Assembly: GCF_900143245.1 (NCBI RefSeq)
Contig: NZ_FRDK01000005.1
Span: forward strand, 1-64,000
DNA length: 64,000 nucleotides
From: Flavobacterium fryxellicola
Lineage (GTDB): Bacteria; Bacteroidota; Bacteroidia; Flavobacteriales; Flavobacteriaceae
Direction of reading: 5' to 3'
Shown here: positions 16,134 to 24,640 of the stretch, in pieces
Layout of the letters: each line of letters begins with the position of its first letter
Position numbering within the stretch: position 1 is the stretch's first letter
The notes under the pieces: generated by a model
The model's input: the letters and a program-made list of their open reading frames with translations, nothing else
Told to the model about the DNA's origin: nothing
Database searches by the model: none
Position numbers and translations under genes: made by a program

Positions 16134-17453
16134 ATGACAAAGAAAATCGCAATTACCCTATTTTTAGCACTACTAGGTGGGTCAAGCTATAGCCAAAAGA
16201 TGAACGTTGCCAAATTAGACAGTTTATTTCAAATTTTGGAAACCAAAGATAAATTTATGGGTAGCATCGCCGTTTCTCAAAATGGCACACTTCTGTATTC
16301 AAAGTCCATTGGAATGGATGACACAGAAAGCAATAAAAAATCTGGTGCTCTTTCAAAATATAGAGTGGGTTCCATTTCAAAAATGTTTACTTCCGCGCTA
16401 GTATTTAAGGCGGTTGAAGAAAAAAAATTAATGTTAACTCAAACTATTGAAACGTTTTTTCCAACCATAGAAAACGCTAGCAAAATAACTATTGGTTACT
16501 TATTAAATCACCGAAGCGGTATTCAAAATTTTACCAGTAATCCTGAATATTTGAACTACAACACGCAACCAAAATCGGAAAAAGAAATGGTTGCCATCAT
16601 TACCAAAGGAAAAAGTATTTTTGAACCAAACAGCAAAGCCGATTACAGCAACTCCAATTATGTCTTATTGAGCTATATTCTTGAAAAAACCTATAAAAAG
16701 CCATTTAAAACTATTTTAAATGATAAAATTATAAAACCATTAGGTTTAAAAAATACCTATGTTGGAGGTAAAATTAACATTCTAAATAACGAAACCAACT
16801 CGTATTCCTTCTCTGAAAAATGGATTAAAGAACCCGAAACGGACATGTCAATCCCAATGGGAGCAGGTGCTATAGTTTCTAACCCACAAGATTTAGCGGT
16901 ATTTATTGAAAAGCTTTTCGCAAATGCCATTATCACGGAGAATAGTCTGAAACAAATGACGAAATTGCAAGACAATTACGGCATGGGAATTTTCCAGTAT
17001 CCATTTTATGAGAAAAAGAGTTTTGGACATACCGGAGGAATTGATGAATTCAGATCGACATTATCTTATTTTCCAGACGACAAACTAGCTGTTGCTTTAA
17101 CCTCCAATGGCAGAACTTATGAGAATAATGATATTATGATTGCCGCTTTAAGTGCGTATTACAACAAACCGTTTACAGTTCCGACTTTTAAAACTATCAT
17201 ACTAAAAACCGAAGATTTAGACCCTTACCTCGGAGAATACTCCGATGCTGGATTTCCAATGAAAATCACAATCACAAAAGAAAACACAACACTTTTTGCC
17301 CAAGCAACAGGTCAAGCAGCTTTTCCACTGGAGGCTACTGAAAAGGATAATTTTGAATTTAAAATGGCTGGGATAAAGTTGGAATTCAAACCTGTTGAAA
17401 GACAAATGATTTTAAAACAAAGCGGGGGAAAATTTACTTTGACAAAAAAGTAA
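16134..17453 (+). CDS. Secreted serine hydrolase, beta-lactamase / D-alanyl carboxypeptidase family
   Basis: A 439-residue protein with a signal peptide (residues 1-20, ending SYSQ). The class C beta-lactamase-like domain has the nucleophile motif S-x-x-K at Ser80-Lys83 (GSISKMF), the Y-S-N motif at Tyr171-Asn173 (ADYSNSNY), and the third motif H-T-G-G at about 299-302, replacing K-T-G. A C-terminal lipocalin-like beta domain (about 350-439, starting LDPYLGEYSD) follows, as in many esterase-type members. It is probably a periplasmic or secreted esterase or peptidase; activity on beta-lactams cannot be inferred. Confidence 0.92.
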   Translation: MTKKIAITLFLALLGGSSYSQKMNVAKLDSLFQILETKDKFMGSIAVSQNGTLLYSKSIGMDDTESNKKSGALSKYRVGSISKMFTSALVFKAVEEKKLMLTQTIETFFPTIENASKITIGYLLNHRSGIQNFTSNPEYLNYNTQPKSEKEMVAIITKGKSIFEPNSKADYSNSNYVLLSYILEKTYKKPFKTILNDKIIKPLGLKNTYVGGKINILNNETNSYSFSEKWIKEPETDMSIPMGAGAIVSNPQDLAVFIEKLFANAIITENSLKQMTKLQDNYGMGIFQYPFYEKKSFGHTGGIDEFRSTLSYFPDDKLAVALTSNGRTYENNDIMIAALSAYYNKPFTVPTFKTIILKTEDLDPYLGEYSDAGFPMKITITKENTTLFAQATGQAAFPLEATEKDNFEFKMAGIKLEFKPVERQMILKQSGGKFTLTKK

Positions 17454-17671
17454 AGCTCCTAATCTAATTTACGGTGTACCGTATTAAAGCAATTGAATTC
17501 CTTTGATTTAAAATACAAGCTACGCCATTATTAAGGTGTTAATTGTACATTTGTCTCGTGACAATGAATTTTAGATCGTGTTTGAAGCACCGATAGTACG
17601 CAAATTATTATTTTTCAGGCCTGCTTTATGAATAAACAAAAGGGTCCAATTATAAATTCTATTATAAATCG

Positions 17672-18724
17672 ATGAGTATCTTAAAAAAAGTAAATAAAGT
17701 CCGAAGAATTATTACGCATGGACTTACCAAAAATATTGGCAGTTCACAAAACAATCAAATTATAGATTTAACGCAAAAAATTGAAATTAAAAGAGTTTTA
17801 ATTTCTAGACCCAACCACAGATTGGGAAATTTGTTGCTCATTACTCCGCTGGTTCAAGATGTAATAACTGCTTTTCCCGCGTGTAAAATTGATTTGTTTG
17901 TAAAGGGTGGTTTGGCTCCCATTGTATTTAAAAATTATCCAAATATTAATTACATTATTGAACTTCCTAAAAAACCTTTTAAAAATTTGATAGCCTATTT
18001 TAAGGTTTGGGTAAAGATCAAACAACAAAAATATGACATTGTCATTAACGTAGACAAAAACTCTTCTTCTGGACGACTATCAGCTCAATTTGCTGATGCG
18101 AAATACAAATTTTTTGGGGAAGATGATGAAGCTCTAAAAATAGAGCATATTGACTATGTGCATATTGCCAAATACCCAGTATATGAATTTAGGCATTTTC
18201 TAACCAAATTAGGATTTGCTAAAAATGACAATACAATTCCATCATTGGATTTAAAATTAAGTTCTTTGGAAATCAAGGAAGGACATAAAATAATTCAAGA
18301 ATTGGTTAAAAATGACAAAAAAACGATTTGCATGTTTACGTATGCTACCTCTGATAAATGCTATTCAGAATCGTGGTGGGAGGAATTTTATGAACGATTA
18401 CTAACCGAATATCAAGACTATAATATTATCGAAATTTTACCTGTTGAAAACATTTCGCAAATCGGCTTTAAAGCACTTACATTCTACAGTAAAGACATTC
18501 GTGAAATTGGATCCGTCATCGCTAATACCGAAATCTTTATTGGTGCAGATAGTGGGATTATGCATTTAGCCAGTTCCGTCCTTACGCCAACTGTTGGACT
18601 TTTCTCCCGCGCGAATCTAAAAACCTATGAACCTTATAACAACAACAGTGTTGCGATAAACACGAATACTGGCGATAAAGAAGAGTGGATCAAAATAATA
18701 AACAAGGCTCTTATAAAATCTTAA
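17672..18724 (+). CDS. Glycosyltransferase family 9 (heptosyltransferase-like) protein
   Basis: A 350-residue GT-B-fold enzyme. Near residue 50 it reads RPNHRLGNLLLITPLVQDV, the GT9 N-terminal signature, and at about 290-310 it reads IGADSGIMHLASSVLTPTVGLFS, the GT9 sugar-nucleotide-binding motif (usually GxDTGxxHxAAAxxxPxVxLFG). The family transfers heptose or another sugar onto lipopolysaccharide core or related glycans at the inner face of the cytoplasmic membrane. No other LPS gene is nearby, so the acceptor is unknown. Confidence 0.88.
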   Translation: MSILKKVNKVRRIITHGLTKNIGSSQNNQIIDLTQKIEIKRVLISRPNHRLGNLLLITPLVQDVITAFPACKIDLFVKGGLAPIVFKNYPNINYIIELPKKPFKNLIAYFKVWVKIKQQKYDIVINVDKNSSSGRLSAQFADAKYKFFGEDDEALKIEHIDYVHIAKYPVYEFRHFLTKLGFAKNDNTIPSLDLKLSSLEIKEGHKIIQELVKNDKKTICMFTYATSDKCYSESWWEEFYERLLTEYQDYNIIEILPVENISQIGFKALTFYSKDIREIGSVIANTEIFIGADSGIMHLASSVLTPTVGLFSRANLKTYEPYNNNSVAINTNTGDKEEWIKIINKALIKS

Positions 18725-18808
18725 CGCTCCAGACAATCAACATTCAAAAACAGCAACTTCAATAAAAAATCGCGGAAGATAAATAAAGACACCAAATACT
18801 GCAACCAC

Positions 18809-19270
18809 ATGAAAACTAAATTTTTAATTCCCTAGCTATTTACTTTCATCTGTTCAGGAGCGCTTTGCGCACAAACGATTGCGTCTTTTACTTTAAAATT
18901 AGACCCTATTGCATTGTCGGTTAAGGACCTGGAAAAATCTGTTGGTTTTTATAAAAATGTTTTAAACCTTTCCGAGATTACCAACTTTACTAAAAAAGAA
19001 GGGATTCGCTGGATCTCCTTAGGAGAGGGAAAAGAACTTCACCTTGTTGCTACGATCAAAGAACCCGTTAAAATCAATAAAGCGGTGCATTTAGCTTTTA
19101 AAGCAACTCATTTTGACGCATTGATTGACCTACTAAAAACTCTTAATATTACATATTCTGACTGGCCCGGTACACTGAATACAATTACCGTTCGCGCTGA
19201 TGGAATCAAGCAAATCTACAATCAGGATCCTGATGAATACTGGACTGAGATTAACAGTGTTGAAAAATAG
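18809..19270 (+). pseudogene. VOC (glyoxalase-fold) protein gene broken by an amber codon in its signal peptide
   Basis: Reading from ATG at 18809 gives MKTKFLIP, then TAG (18833-18835), then LFTFICSGALCAQ and the VOC domain in the same frame up to 19270. The parts together make a normal signal peptide, so a Leu or similar codon seems to have mutated to TAG. The domain reads DPIALSVKDLEKSVGFYKNVL, where most relatives have DHIALSV; the His is a metal ligand, and here it is Pro. The only in-frame downstream start is TTG at 18914, which would give a 118-residue cytosolic fragment lacking the first strand. I regard it as a recently decaying gene; a real short product cannot be excluded. Confidence 0.75.
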
Positions 19271-19474
19271 TACATAAGGAAGTTTTCCAGTTCAGCCGTT
19301 TTTTTTGTACTTTCTAAATTAGGGAATTTGTATGTGCAAGAGCTAAAGGCATTTACTTATACAATATGTAAAAATTGAAACTTTTCTCCTAAATTGTGTA
19401 ATGCTTTTTGCTGTTTTGTTGACCAACTTTGCATAGCATAAAATAGCGATTTTTAATCATTATAAAATAAGATT

Positions 19475-19984
19475 ATGAGCGATCAAACAAATGAATACAC
19501 AATTGAAGGAATAGACAAACTTAAAAGCCTCGTTAAAGAAATTAATACTTGCCTTTTTTGCACTAATCTTAAAACAAACGATGGAGCAACGACCAGACCA
19601 ATGGGTGCCGTAAAAGTCTGTGATAAAGGAAATATTTGGTTTTTCAGTGAAAAAGATAGTGATAAGAACAAAGAAATAGAACAAGATTCTAATGTTCAAT
19701 TGTTTTTTGCACATCCTGGTAAAGGAAGCTATATGGTTGTAAATGGTGAAGCAACCATTAGTACAGACCGTGAAAAAATCGAAGAGTTGTGGACACCAGT
19801 AGTAAATATATGGTTCAAAGAAGGTAAAAATGATCCTAATATTTCCCTTATTAAAGTAAAACCAACGAGTGCCTACTTTTGGGATACTGACGGCAATCAA
19901 ATGATTAACTTTTTAAAAATGGCTGCGTCTGTTGTTACCGGTACCAATTTAGTGAGCGGAAATGCAGGAGAAATAAAGCTTTAA
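19475..19984 (+). CDS. Pyridoxamine 5'-phosphate oxidase-related general stress protein
   Basis: The 169-residue protein has the split-barrel flavin-binding fold of the PNPOx-like family (general stress protein 26 type). Typical elements are TRPMGAVKVCDKGNIWFFSEKDSDK, the VQLFFAHPGKGSYMVVNGEATI strand pair, and LWTPVVNIWFKEGKNDP, which carries the family's W-F-x-x-G signature. It probably binds FMN, F420 or heme; the reaction is unknown. Monocistronic, ending in a strong terminator. Confidence 0.88.
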   Translation: MSDQTNEYTIEGIDKLKSLVKEINTCLFCTNLKTNDGATTRPMGAVKVCDKGNIWFFSEKDSDKNKEIEQDSNVQLFFAHPGKGSYMVVNGEATISTDREKIEELWTPVVNIWFKEGKNDPNISLIKVKPTSAYFWDTDGNQMINFLKMAASVVTGTNLVSGNAGEIKL

Positions 19985-19997
19985 AAATAGTATAAAA

Positions 19998-20027
19998 AAA
20001 AACGCTCCAATACATTGGAGCGTTTTT
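19998..20027. terminator. Bidirectional terminator between the stress protein and the LysM endopeptidase
   Basis: AAACGCTCCAA and TTGGAGCGTTT form a perfect stem with a 4-base loop, with an A-run on the left and a T-run on the right. The two neighbouring genes converge here. Confidence 0.9.
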
Positions 20028-20050
20028 ATAAAATATAATTTCTGAATAGC

Positions 20051-21520
20051 TTATTGTAGCACTCTATTTATTTGCGAGAAATTTTTCTCATAGTACTTTT
20101 CTTTCGTGGAAGATATAATTACACCGTTGCTGACTGAAGAGTGAATAAATTTAATTTCGCCTTCGCAAACCTCAACTACCATTCCGACGTGATTGATTTG
20201 ACTTCTACCATTTGTTTTGAAGAAAATAAGATCCCCTTTTTGGGCCTCTTCTGTGTTTATTTTTGTACCAATACTGGATTGCTCGCGGGAGGTTCGAGGT
20301 AATTTAATATCAAATGCACCATAAGCAGTACACATAAGTCCTGAACAATCAAAACCCGATTTAGTAGTTCCGCCCGTGCGGTATCTCGTCCCTATATTTT
20401 CGGAAGCACGCTCTATTAATTGATCTAGAAATTCATGGCTAAAAGTAGGCTTGATTGCATTGTTAAAATCAATTTTACTACTTTCAATTTTGGTTTCTTT
20501 ATCTTTTAAATTGATAGCAACAATTTCACTGTGATCAGAAACCGTTTGAGAAAGAATAGTCAATTTATAGCCTACAGGAAGACCATTTTTAATCGCTGGA
20601 TTTTGTTTTTCTAACTCTTTGACTGTAATTCCGTATTCTTTTGCAATGGCATATTTTGTCTCTTTCGCCAGTACTTCTCTAACAATTTGCTCTTGAAGAC
20701 CAGTTGCAGTATTTTGTGTTTGCTGCGCTATGGTTTCTTGTGTTTTTGATTCACTTGTTGGCGTTGACACTATGTTTTGAGACCCTATTTCTGCTATAGA
20801 TGGGATTCCAATTGAGGCTGCAACCACTGCTGAGTCTGGCGCATTAACTCCTGGGATAACTACTTTCTGACCAACTTTAAGGGCCTTAACTCCTAAAGAT
20901 GGATTAGCCTTATCAAATTCCTTAATTGTAATTCCGTATTTTTTTGTGATCGAATATTTAGTTTCTTTTGCTACTACTTCCCAAATGAAGGATTGTGGAC
21001 TTTGGGTTGCTTCGGTTGCAGTTTTAGATTCTTTAACTAGTTCTGTATTGGTGGGAAATTGTTTTGATGTTGCAACATTTGCTATTTCGTTTGTAATTGC
21101 CGCAGCAGGAATATTTATTTTTTGACCAATTTTCAATTCGGCAGTTGCCAGGGAAGGATTGATTTGGTTTAATTCTTTAACAGAAATTCCATATTGTTTT
21201 GCGATTCCGTAAATTGTTTCTTTAGCTTGAACTTCGTGTTCTTTGGTCGCTTGAACTACAGTACTTTTGGTTTTAACGGTAGTGTTTTTGGCTGAAGTTA
21301 CGGGAATTAATAAAACGGAATTGAGTTTTAAAAGATTTTTAGCATTGGGATTTAATTTAAAAATGGTGCTTTGCTTGACTTCATATTTCTCAGCGATACT
21401 CGATATTGTTTCCCCTTTTACTATAGTGTGCTTTGTGATTTTTTCTTGTGAAAAAAGAACGATACTATTCAAAAAAATTAGTGCTACTGTTACCTTTAAT
21501 CTCATGTTTATTTGTTTCAA
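20051..21520 (-). CDS. LysM-repeat NlpC/P60 peptidoglycan endopeptidase
   Basis: A 489-residue exported enzyme that should cut peptide stems of peptidoglycan. After a signal peptide (residues 1-24) there are four LysM repeats, each with a V-x-(A/K)-(K/G)-E-T start and a K-(L/V)-x-(I/L/V)-P end: about residues 30-73, 95-138, 178-221 and 283-325. Repeats 2-4 share KETxYxIxKxYGI, so they look like recent duplications, joined by Ser/Thr/Gln-rich linkers. The C-terminal NlpC/P60 domain has the catalytic Cys392 in GFDCSGLMC and His444 in QINHVGMV. Single gene on the minus strand. Confidence 0.95.
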   Translation of the reverse strand: MKQINMRLKVTVALIFLNSIVLFSQEKITKHTIVKGETISSIAEKYEVKQSTIFKLNPNAKNLLKLNSVLLIPVTSAKNTTVKTKSTVVQATKEHEVQAKETIYGIAKQYGISVKELNQINPSLATAELKIGQKINIPAAAITNEIANVATSKQFPTNTELVKESKTATEATQSPQSFIWEVVAKETKYSITKKYGITIKEFDKANPSLGVKALKVGQKVVIPGVNAPDSAVVAASIGIPSIAEIGSQNIVSTPTSESKTQETIAQQTQNTATGLQEQIVREVLAKETKYAIAKEYGITVKELEKQNPAIKNGLPVGYKLTILSQTVSDHSEIVAINLKDKETKIESSKIDFNNAIKPTFSHEFLDQLIERASENIGTRYRTGGTTKSGFDCSGLMCTAYGAFDIKLPRTSREQSSIGTKINTEEAQKGDLIFFKTNGRSQINHVGMVVEVCEGEIKFIHSSVSNGVIISSTKEKYYEKNFSQINRVLQ

Positions 21521-22000
21521 ATTACCTACCCCTTTGTATTTTTTCTAGCGATTTCGGGATATAATTATTAGATTTCGCTAAACTGTACTTTTTTACAATT
21601 TTATTGAAAGATGTAAAAATAATCTCAGGCTCTTTTTATAAAAGAGACTCAGGATGTGTCTGTTTAAAATCCCCGTTGCTTTTTAATTCATTTGCAAAAA
21701 CACTAAAAAAAGTGAGTCGTTGCAATTCTGCTGCAATTGTTAAACTGGATGTCAAATATTGAAGAATATTGATTACAAAAACAAGCAAAAAAAGCTTCAT
21801 TCCAAACAGAATATTTCAAAAAAGCTAATATAAGAGATTTAATCAAAAATCAGCCTCTTTTTTTTAATTTTAACGTTCAAAAATTAAAAAACTGCCCTGT
21901 TTTTTGAATTTTACTTCTATTTCACACTTTTGACTCTTTTCTTTTTCTTAAAAAAATCTCATTTGACTAAAAAGAAATATCTGAAAACACGGGGTCTCGT
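21521..22000. other. Non-coding AT-rich spacer left of repeat copy C
   Basis: Nearly 500 bp without a convincing gene. An imperfect hairpin around 21627-21655 (TCTCAGGCTC ... GAGACTCAG) is the only local structure noticed. The short plus-strand frame 21930-22160 runs through the repeat copy C hairpin and is not a gene in my view. The likely promoter of the LysM endopeptidase lies at the left end. Confidence 0.5.
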
Positions 22001-22147
22001 TTGTAGCCCTGATGAAAGAGGAAAGCCTTTTGAAATAGAATTGCTTATTTTTCCTGATCATAAAGAGCGACCAGCGGAAGCTCCTTTATGCTCAGGAAAA
22101 AGCAATTGTATGAAAAAGCTTGAAACGGCCAGCAGGAAACAGCTCCC
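22001..22147 (+). repeat. Interspersed hairpin element, copy C
   Basis: The left end (AGCCCTGATGAAAGAGGAAA then GCCTTTTGAA) and right end (GAAAAAGCTTGAAACGGCCAGCAGG) match the reverse complements of copies A (10322-10421) and B (50752-50852). Between them is a long imperfect stem: GAATTGCTT through AAAGAGC (22038-22068) pairs with GCTCC through GCAATTG (22080-22108), about 28 paired bases around an 11-base loop. The stem sequence is unrelated to those of A and B. Confidence 0.75.
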
Positions 22148-22170
22148 AAAACAAAAGTGAATTTGAACCA

Positions 22171-22205
22171 TAAAAAAACTCCCAAGCTTACTTGAGAGTT
22201 TTTAA
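22171..22205 (-). terminator. Terminator of the acn transcript
   Basis: On the minus strand AAAACTCTCAAG pairs with CTTGGGAGTTTT around a 5-base loop and is followed by a run of T residues. It lies 22 bp behind the stop codon of the aconitase gene. Confidence 0.88.
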
Positions 22206-22226
22206 TACAAAAATTGTTTGCTTTAA

Positions 22227-24494
22227 TTATATTTTTCCAGCAGCAGCAATCAGGTTTAATGCTGAACCAGCTACGAACCAACCTATTTGACCTTCATTAT
22301 AAGTATGGTTTGCCAAAATTATATCTTTGGTTCCATCTGCGTGAACGAATTCTAACGTTAAGGGTTTTCCGACAGCAAAATCAACTAAATCCGTGAAATT
22401 GATTGTGTCATCTTCTTGAATTTTATCGTAATCTGCTTCTGTTGCAAAGGTCAAACCTAATAGCCCTTGTTTTTTAAGATTTGTTTCGTGAATACGGGCA
22501 AATGATTTTACCAATACTGCTTTTACACCTAGGAAACGCGGTTCCATAGCGGCATGTTCACGAGAGGATCCTTCTCCGTAATTATGATCACCCACTACAA
22601 TCGATGGAACTCCAGCTGCTTTGTACGCGCGTGCAACGGCGGGAACTGCATCATAAATACCAGTCAATTGGTTTTTAACTTTATTTGGTTTTTGGTTGAA
22701 CGCATTGATAGCACCAATCAACATATTATTAGAAATATTATCTAAGTGTCCACGGAAACGCAACCATGGTCCAGCCATCGAGATGTGATCCGTGGTGCAT
22801 TTTCCGAATGCTTTGATAAGCAATTTAGCTCCTGTAATATTTTTTCCATCCCAAGGTGAGAATGGTGCTAATAACTGCAAACGCTCCGAAGTTTCGCTCA
22901 CAGAAACCACGATACCGGAACCATCTTCGGCTGGTGCTTGAAAACCGGAATCTTCAGCAGCAAAACCTTTTGGAGGTAATTCATCACCTGTTGGCGCTTC
23001 TAATTTAACTTCTTCCCCATTTTCATTGATCAAAGTATCTGTCAATGGATTGAAACTTAAATCACCCGCAATGGCCAGAGCGGTTACTAATTCTGGCGAA
23101 CCAACGAATGCTAAAGTATTTGGATTTCCATCAGCACGCTTAGAGAAGTTGCGGTTAAAGGAGTGAACGATCGTGTTGCGCTCTTCTTTCTCTGCTCCTT
23201 CTCGATCCCACATCCCAATACAAGGTCCGCAGGCATTTGCAAATACGGTAGCTCCCATTTTATCAAAAATATCAATAAATCCGTCACGTTCTATCGTGTA
23301 TCGAACCAATTCTGAGCCTGGAGTAATGGTGAACTCCGACTTTATTTTTAAATTTTTATCCGTCACCTGTTTTGCGATGGAAGCTGCTCGCGCGATATCC
23401 TCGTAAGACGAGTTTGTACAAGAGCCAATTAAACCCACTTCAATTTTCAAAGGCCAGTTATTTTTGATGGCTTCCTCTTTCATTTTAGAAATAGGTGTTG
23501 CTAAATCTGGAGTAAAAGGACCGTTTAAATGTGGTTCTAATTCGTCTAAATTGATTTCGATTACTTGATCAAAATACAGTTCGGGATTAGCATATACGGC
23601 AGCATCACCTGTTAAGTACGGTGCAATTTTATCTGCAGCATCAGCAACATCGGCTCTGTCTGTAGACCGTAAATAGCGACTCATAGACGCGTCATAGCCA
23701 AATGTAGATGTGGTTGCGCCAATTTCGGCACCCATATTACAAATTGTTCCTTTTCCGGTGCAAGACATAGCAGTAGCACCTTCACCAAAATATTCAACAA
23801 TAGCGCCAGTTCCCCCTTTTACGGTAAGAATTCCAGCGACTTTAAGGATTACATCTTTTGGCGCTGTCCAACCAGAAAGTTTACCTGTTAATTTTACTCC
23901 AATTAATTTTGGGAATTTTAATTCCCAAGCCATTCCTGACATTACATCTACGGCATCAGCACCACCAACACCAATAGCAACCATTCCTAAACCACCCGCA
24001 TTTACAGTGTGTGAGTCGGTTCCAATCATCATTCCGCCTGGAAATGCATAATTCTCTAACACTACTTGGTGGATAATTCCAGCTCCCGGTTTCCAGAAAC
24101 CTATTCCATATTTATCAGATACTGATGAAAGGAATTCAAACACTTCATTACTTTGTGTTTTGGCTCTTGCCAAATCTGTCACAGCATTAACTTTAGCTTG
24201 AATCAAGTGATCACAATGCACCGTTGTAGGCACAGCTACCTTAGACTTACCAGCATGCATAAATTGCAACAATGCCATTTGAGCTGTTGCATCTTGACAA
24301 GCTACTCTATCGGGAGCAAAATCGACATAATCAGCGCCTCGTATAAAAGCTTTTGATGGCATACCATCCCATAGGTGATTGTATAAGATTTTCTCCGTTA
24401 AAGTAAGTGGATGTCCAACTATTTCGCGTGCTTTGTCAACACGAGTTGCCATGTTGTCGTACACTTTTTTAATCATTTCAATATCAAAAGCCAT
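22227..24494 (-). CDS. acn: Aconitate hydratase (mitochondrial-type family)
   Basis: Aconitase isomerises citrate and isocitrate in the TCA cycle with a [4Fe-4S] cluster. The 755-residue protein has the cluster cysteines in [14 protein letters not shown] and [13 protein letters not shown], and the substrate-binding motifs [27 protein letters not shown], plus the C-terminal swivel domain with [24 protein letters not shown]. The length and motifs fit the eukaryotic-mitochondrial-type aconitase, not AcnB. It lies just downstream of acnB on the same strand, but a strong terminator separates them, so it should have its own promoter in the 146-bp gap. Confidence 0.97.
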   Translation of the reverse strand: MAFDIEMIKKVYDNMATRVDKAREIVGHPLTLTEKILYNHLWDGMPSKAFIRGADYVDFAPDRVACQDATAQMALLQFMHAGKSKVAVPTTVHCDHLIQAKVNAVTDLARAKTQSNEVFEFLSSVSDKYGIGFWKPGAGIIHQVVLENYAFPGGMMIGTDSHTVNAGGLGMVAIGVGGADAVDVMSGMAWELKFPKLIGVKLTGKLSGWTAPKDVILKVAGILTVKGGTGAIVEYFGEGATAMSCTGKGTICNMGAEIGATTSTFGYDASMSRYLRSTDRADVADAADKIAPYLTGDAAVYANPELYFDQVIEINLDELEPHLNGPFTPDLATPISKMKEEAIKNNWPLKIEVGLIGSCTNSSYEDIARAASIAKQVTDKNLKIKSEFTITPGSELVRYTIERDGFIDIFDKMGATVFANACGPCIGMWDREGAEKEERNTIVHSFNRNFSKRADGNPNTLAFVGSPELVTALAIAGDLSFNPLTDTLINENGEEVKLEAPTGDELPPKGFAAEDSGFQAPAEDGSGIVVSVSETSERLQLLAPFSPWDGKNITGAKLLIKAFGKCTTDHISMAGPWLRFRGHLDNISNNMLIGAINAFNQKPNKVKNQLTGIYDAVPAVARAYKAAGVPSIVVGDHNYGEGSSREHAAMEPRFLGVKAVLVKSFARIHETNLKKQGLLGLTFATEADYDKIQEDDTINFTDLVDFAVGKPLTLEFVHADGTKDIILANHTYNEGQIGWFVAGSALNLIAAAGKI

Positions 24495-24578
24495 AATATA
24501 TAGGATTGTTTGTTATGTGTAATAAAATTTACGTTTTTAATACTCACAAGATACAAAAAATAGAGAAGCTATACCCAT

Positions 24579-24616
24579 AAAAAAAGCCTAAGTCTTTGTG
24601 CAGACCTAGGCTTTTT
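24579..24616 (-). terminator. Terminator between acnB and acn
   Basis: AAAAAGCCTAAGTCT pairs with AGACCTAGGCTTTTT (one mismatch) around a 6-base loop; on the minus strand it ends in T residues. It lies 25 bp behind the acnB stop and implies that the two aconitase genes are transcribed separately. Confidence 0.9.
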
Positions 24617-24640
24617 GATATAATTAACAAATATGCGTTG

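Noticed and set aside
17471..17482. Imperfect palindrome ACGGTGTACCGT, also at 39892-39903
   Set aside because: Shared 12-mers are expected by chance in 64 kb, and the flanks differ, so two copies are no evidence of an operator.
21930..22160. Plus-strand 76-codon frame with many Lys and Pro
   Set aside because: Most of it is the interspersed element copy C; similar frames arise in such repeats without being translated.
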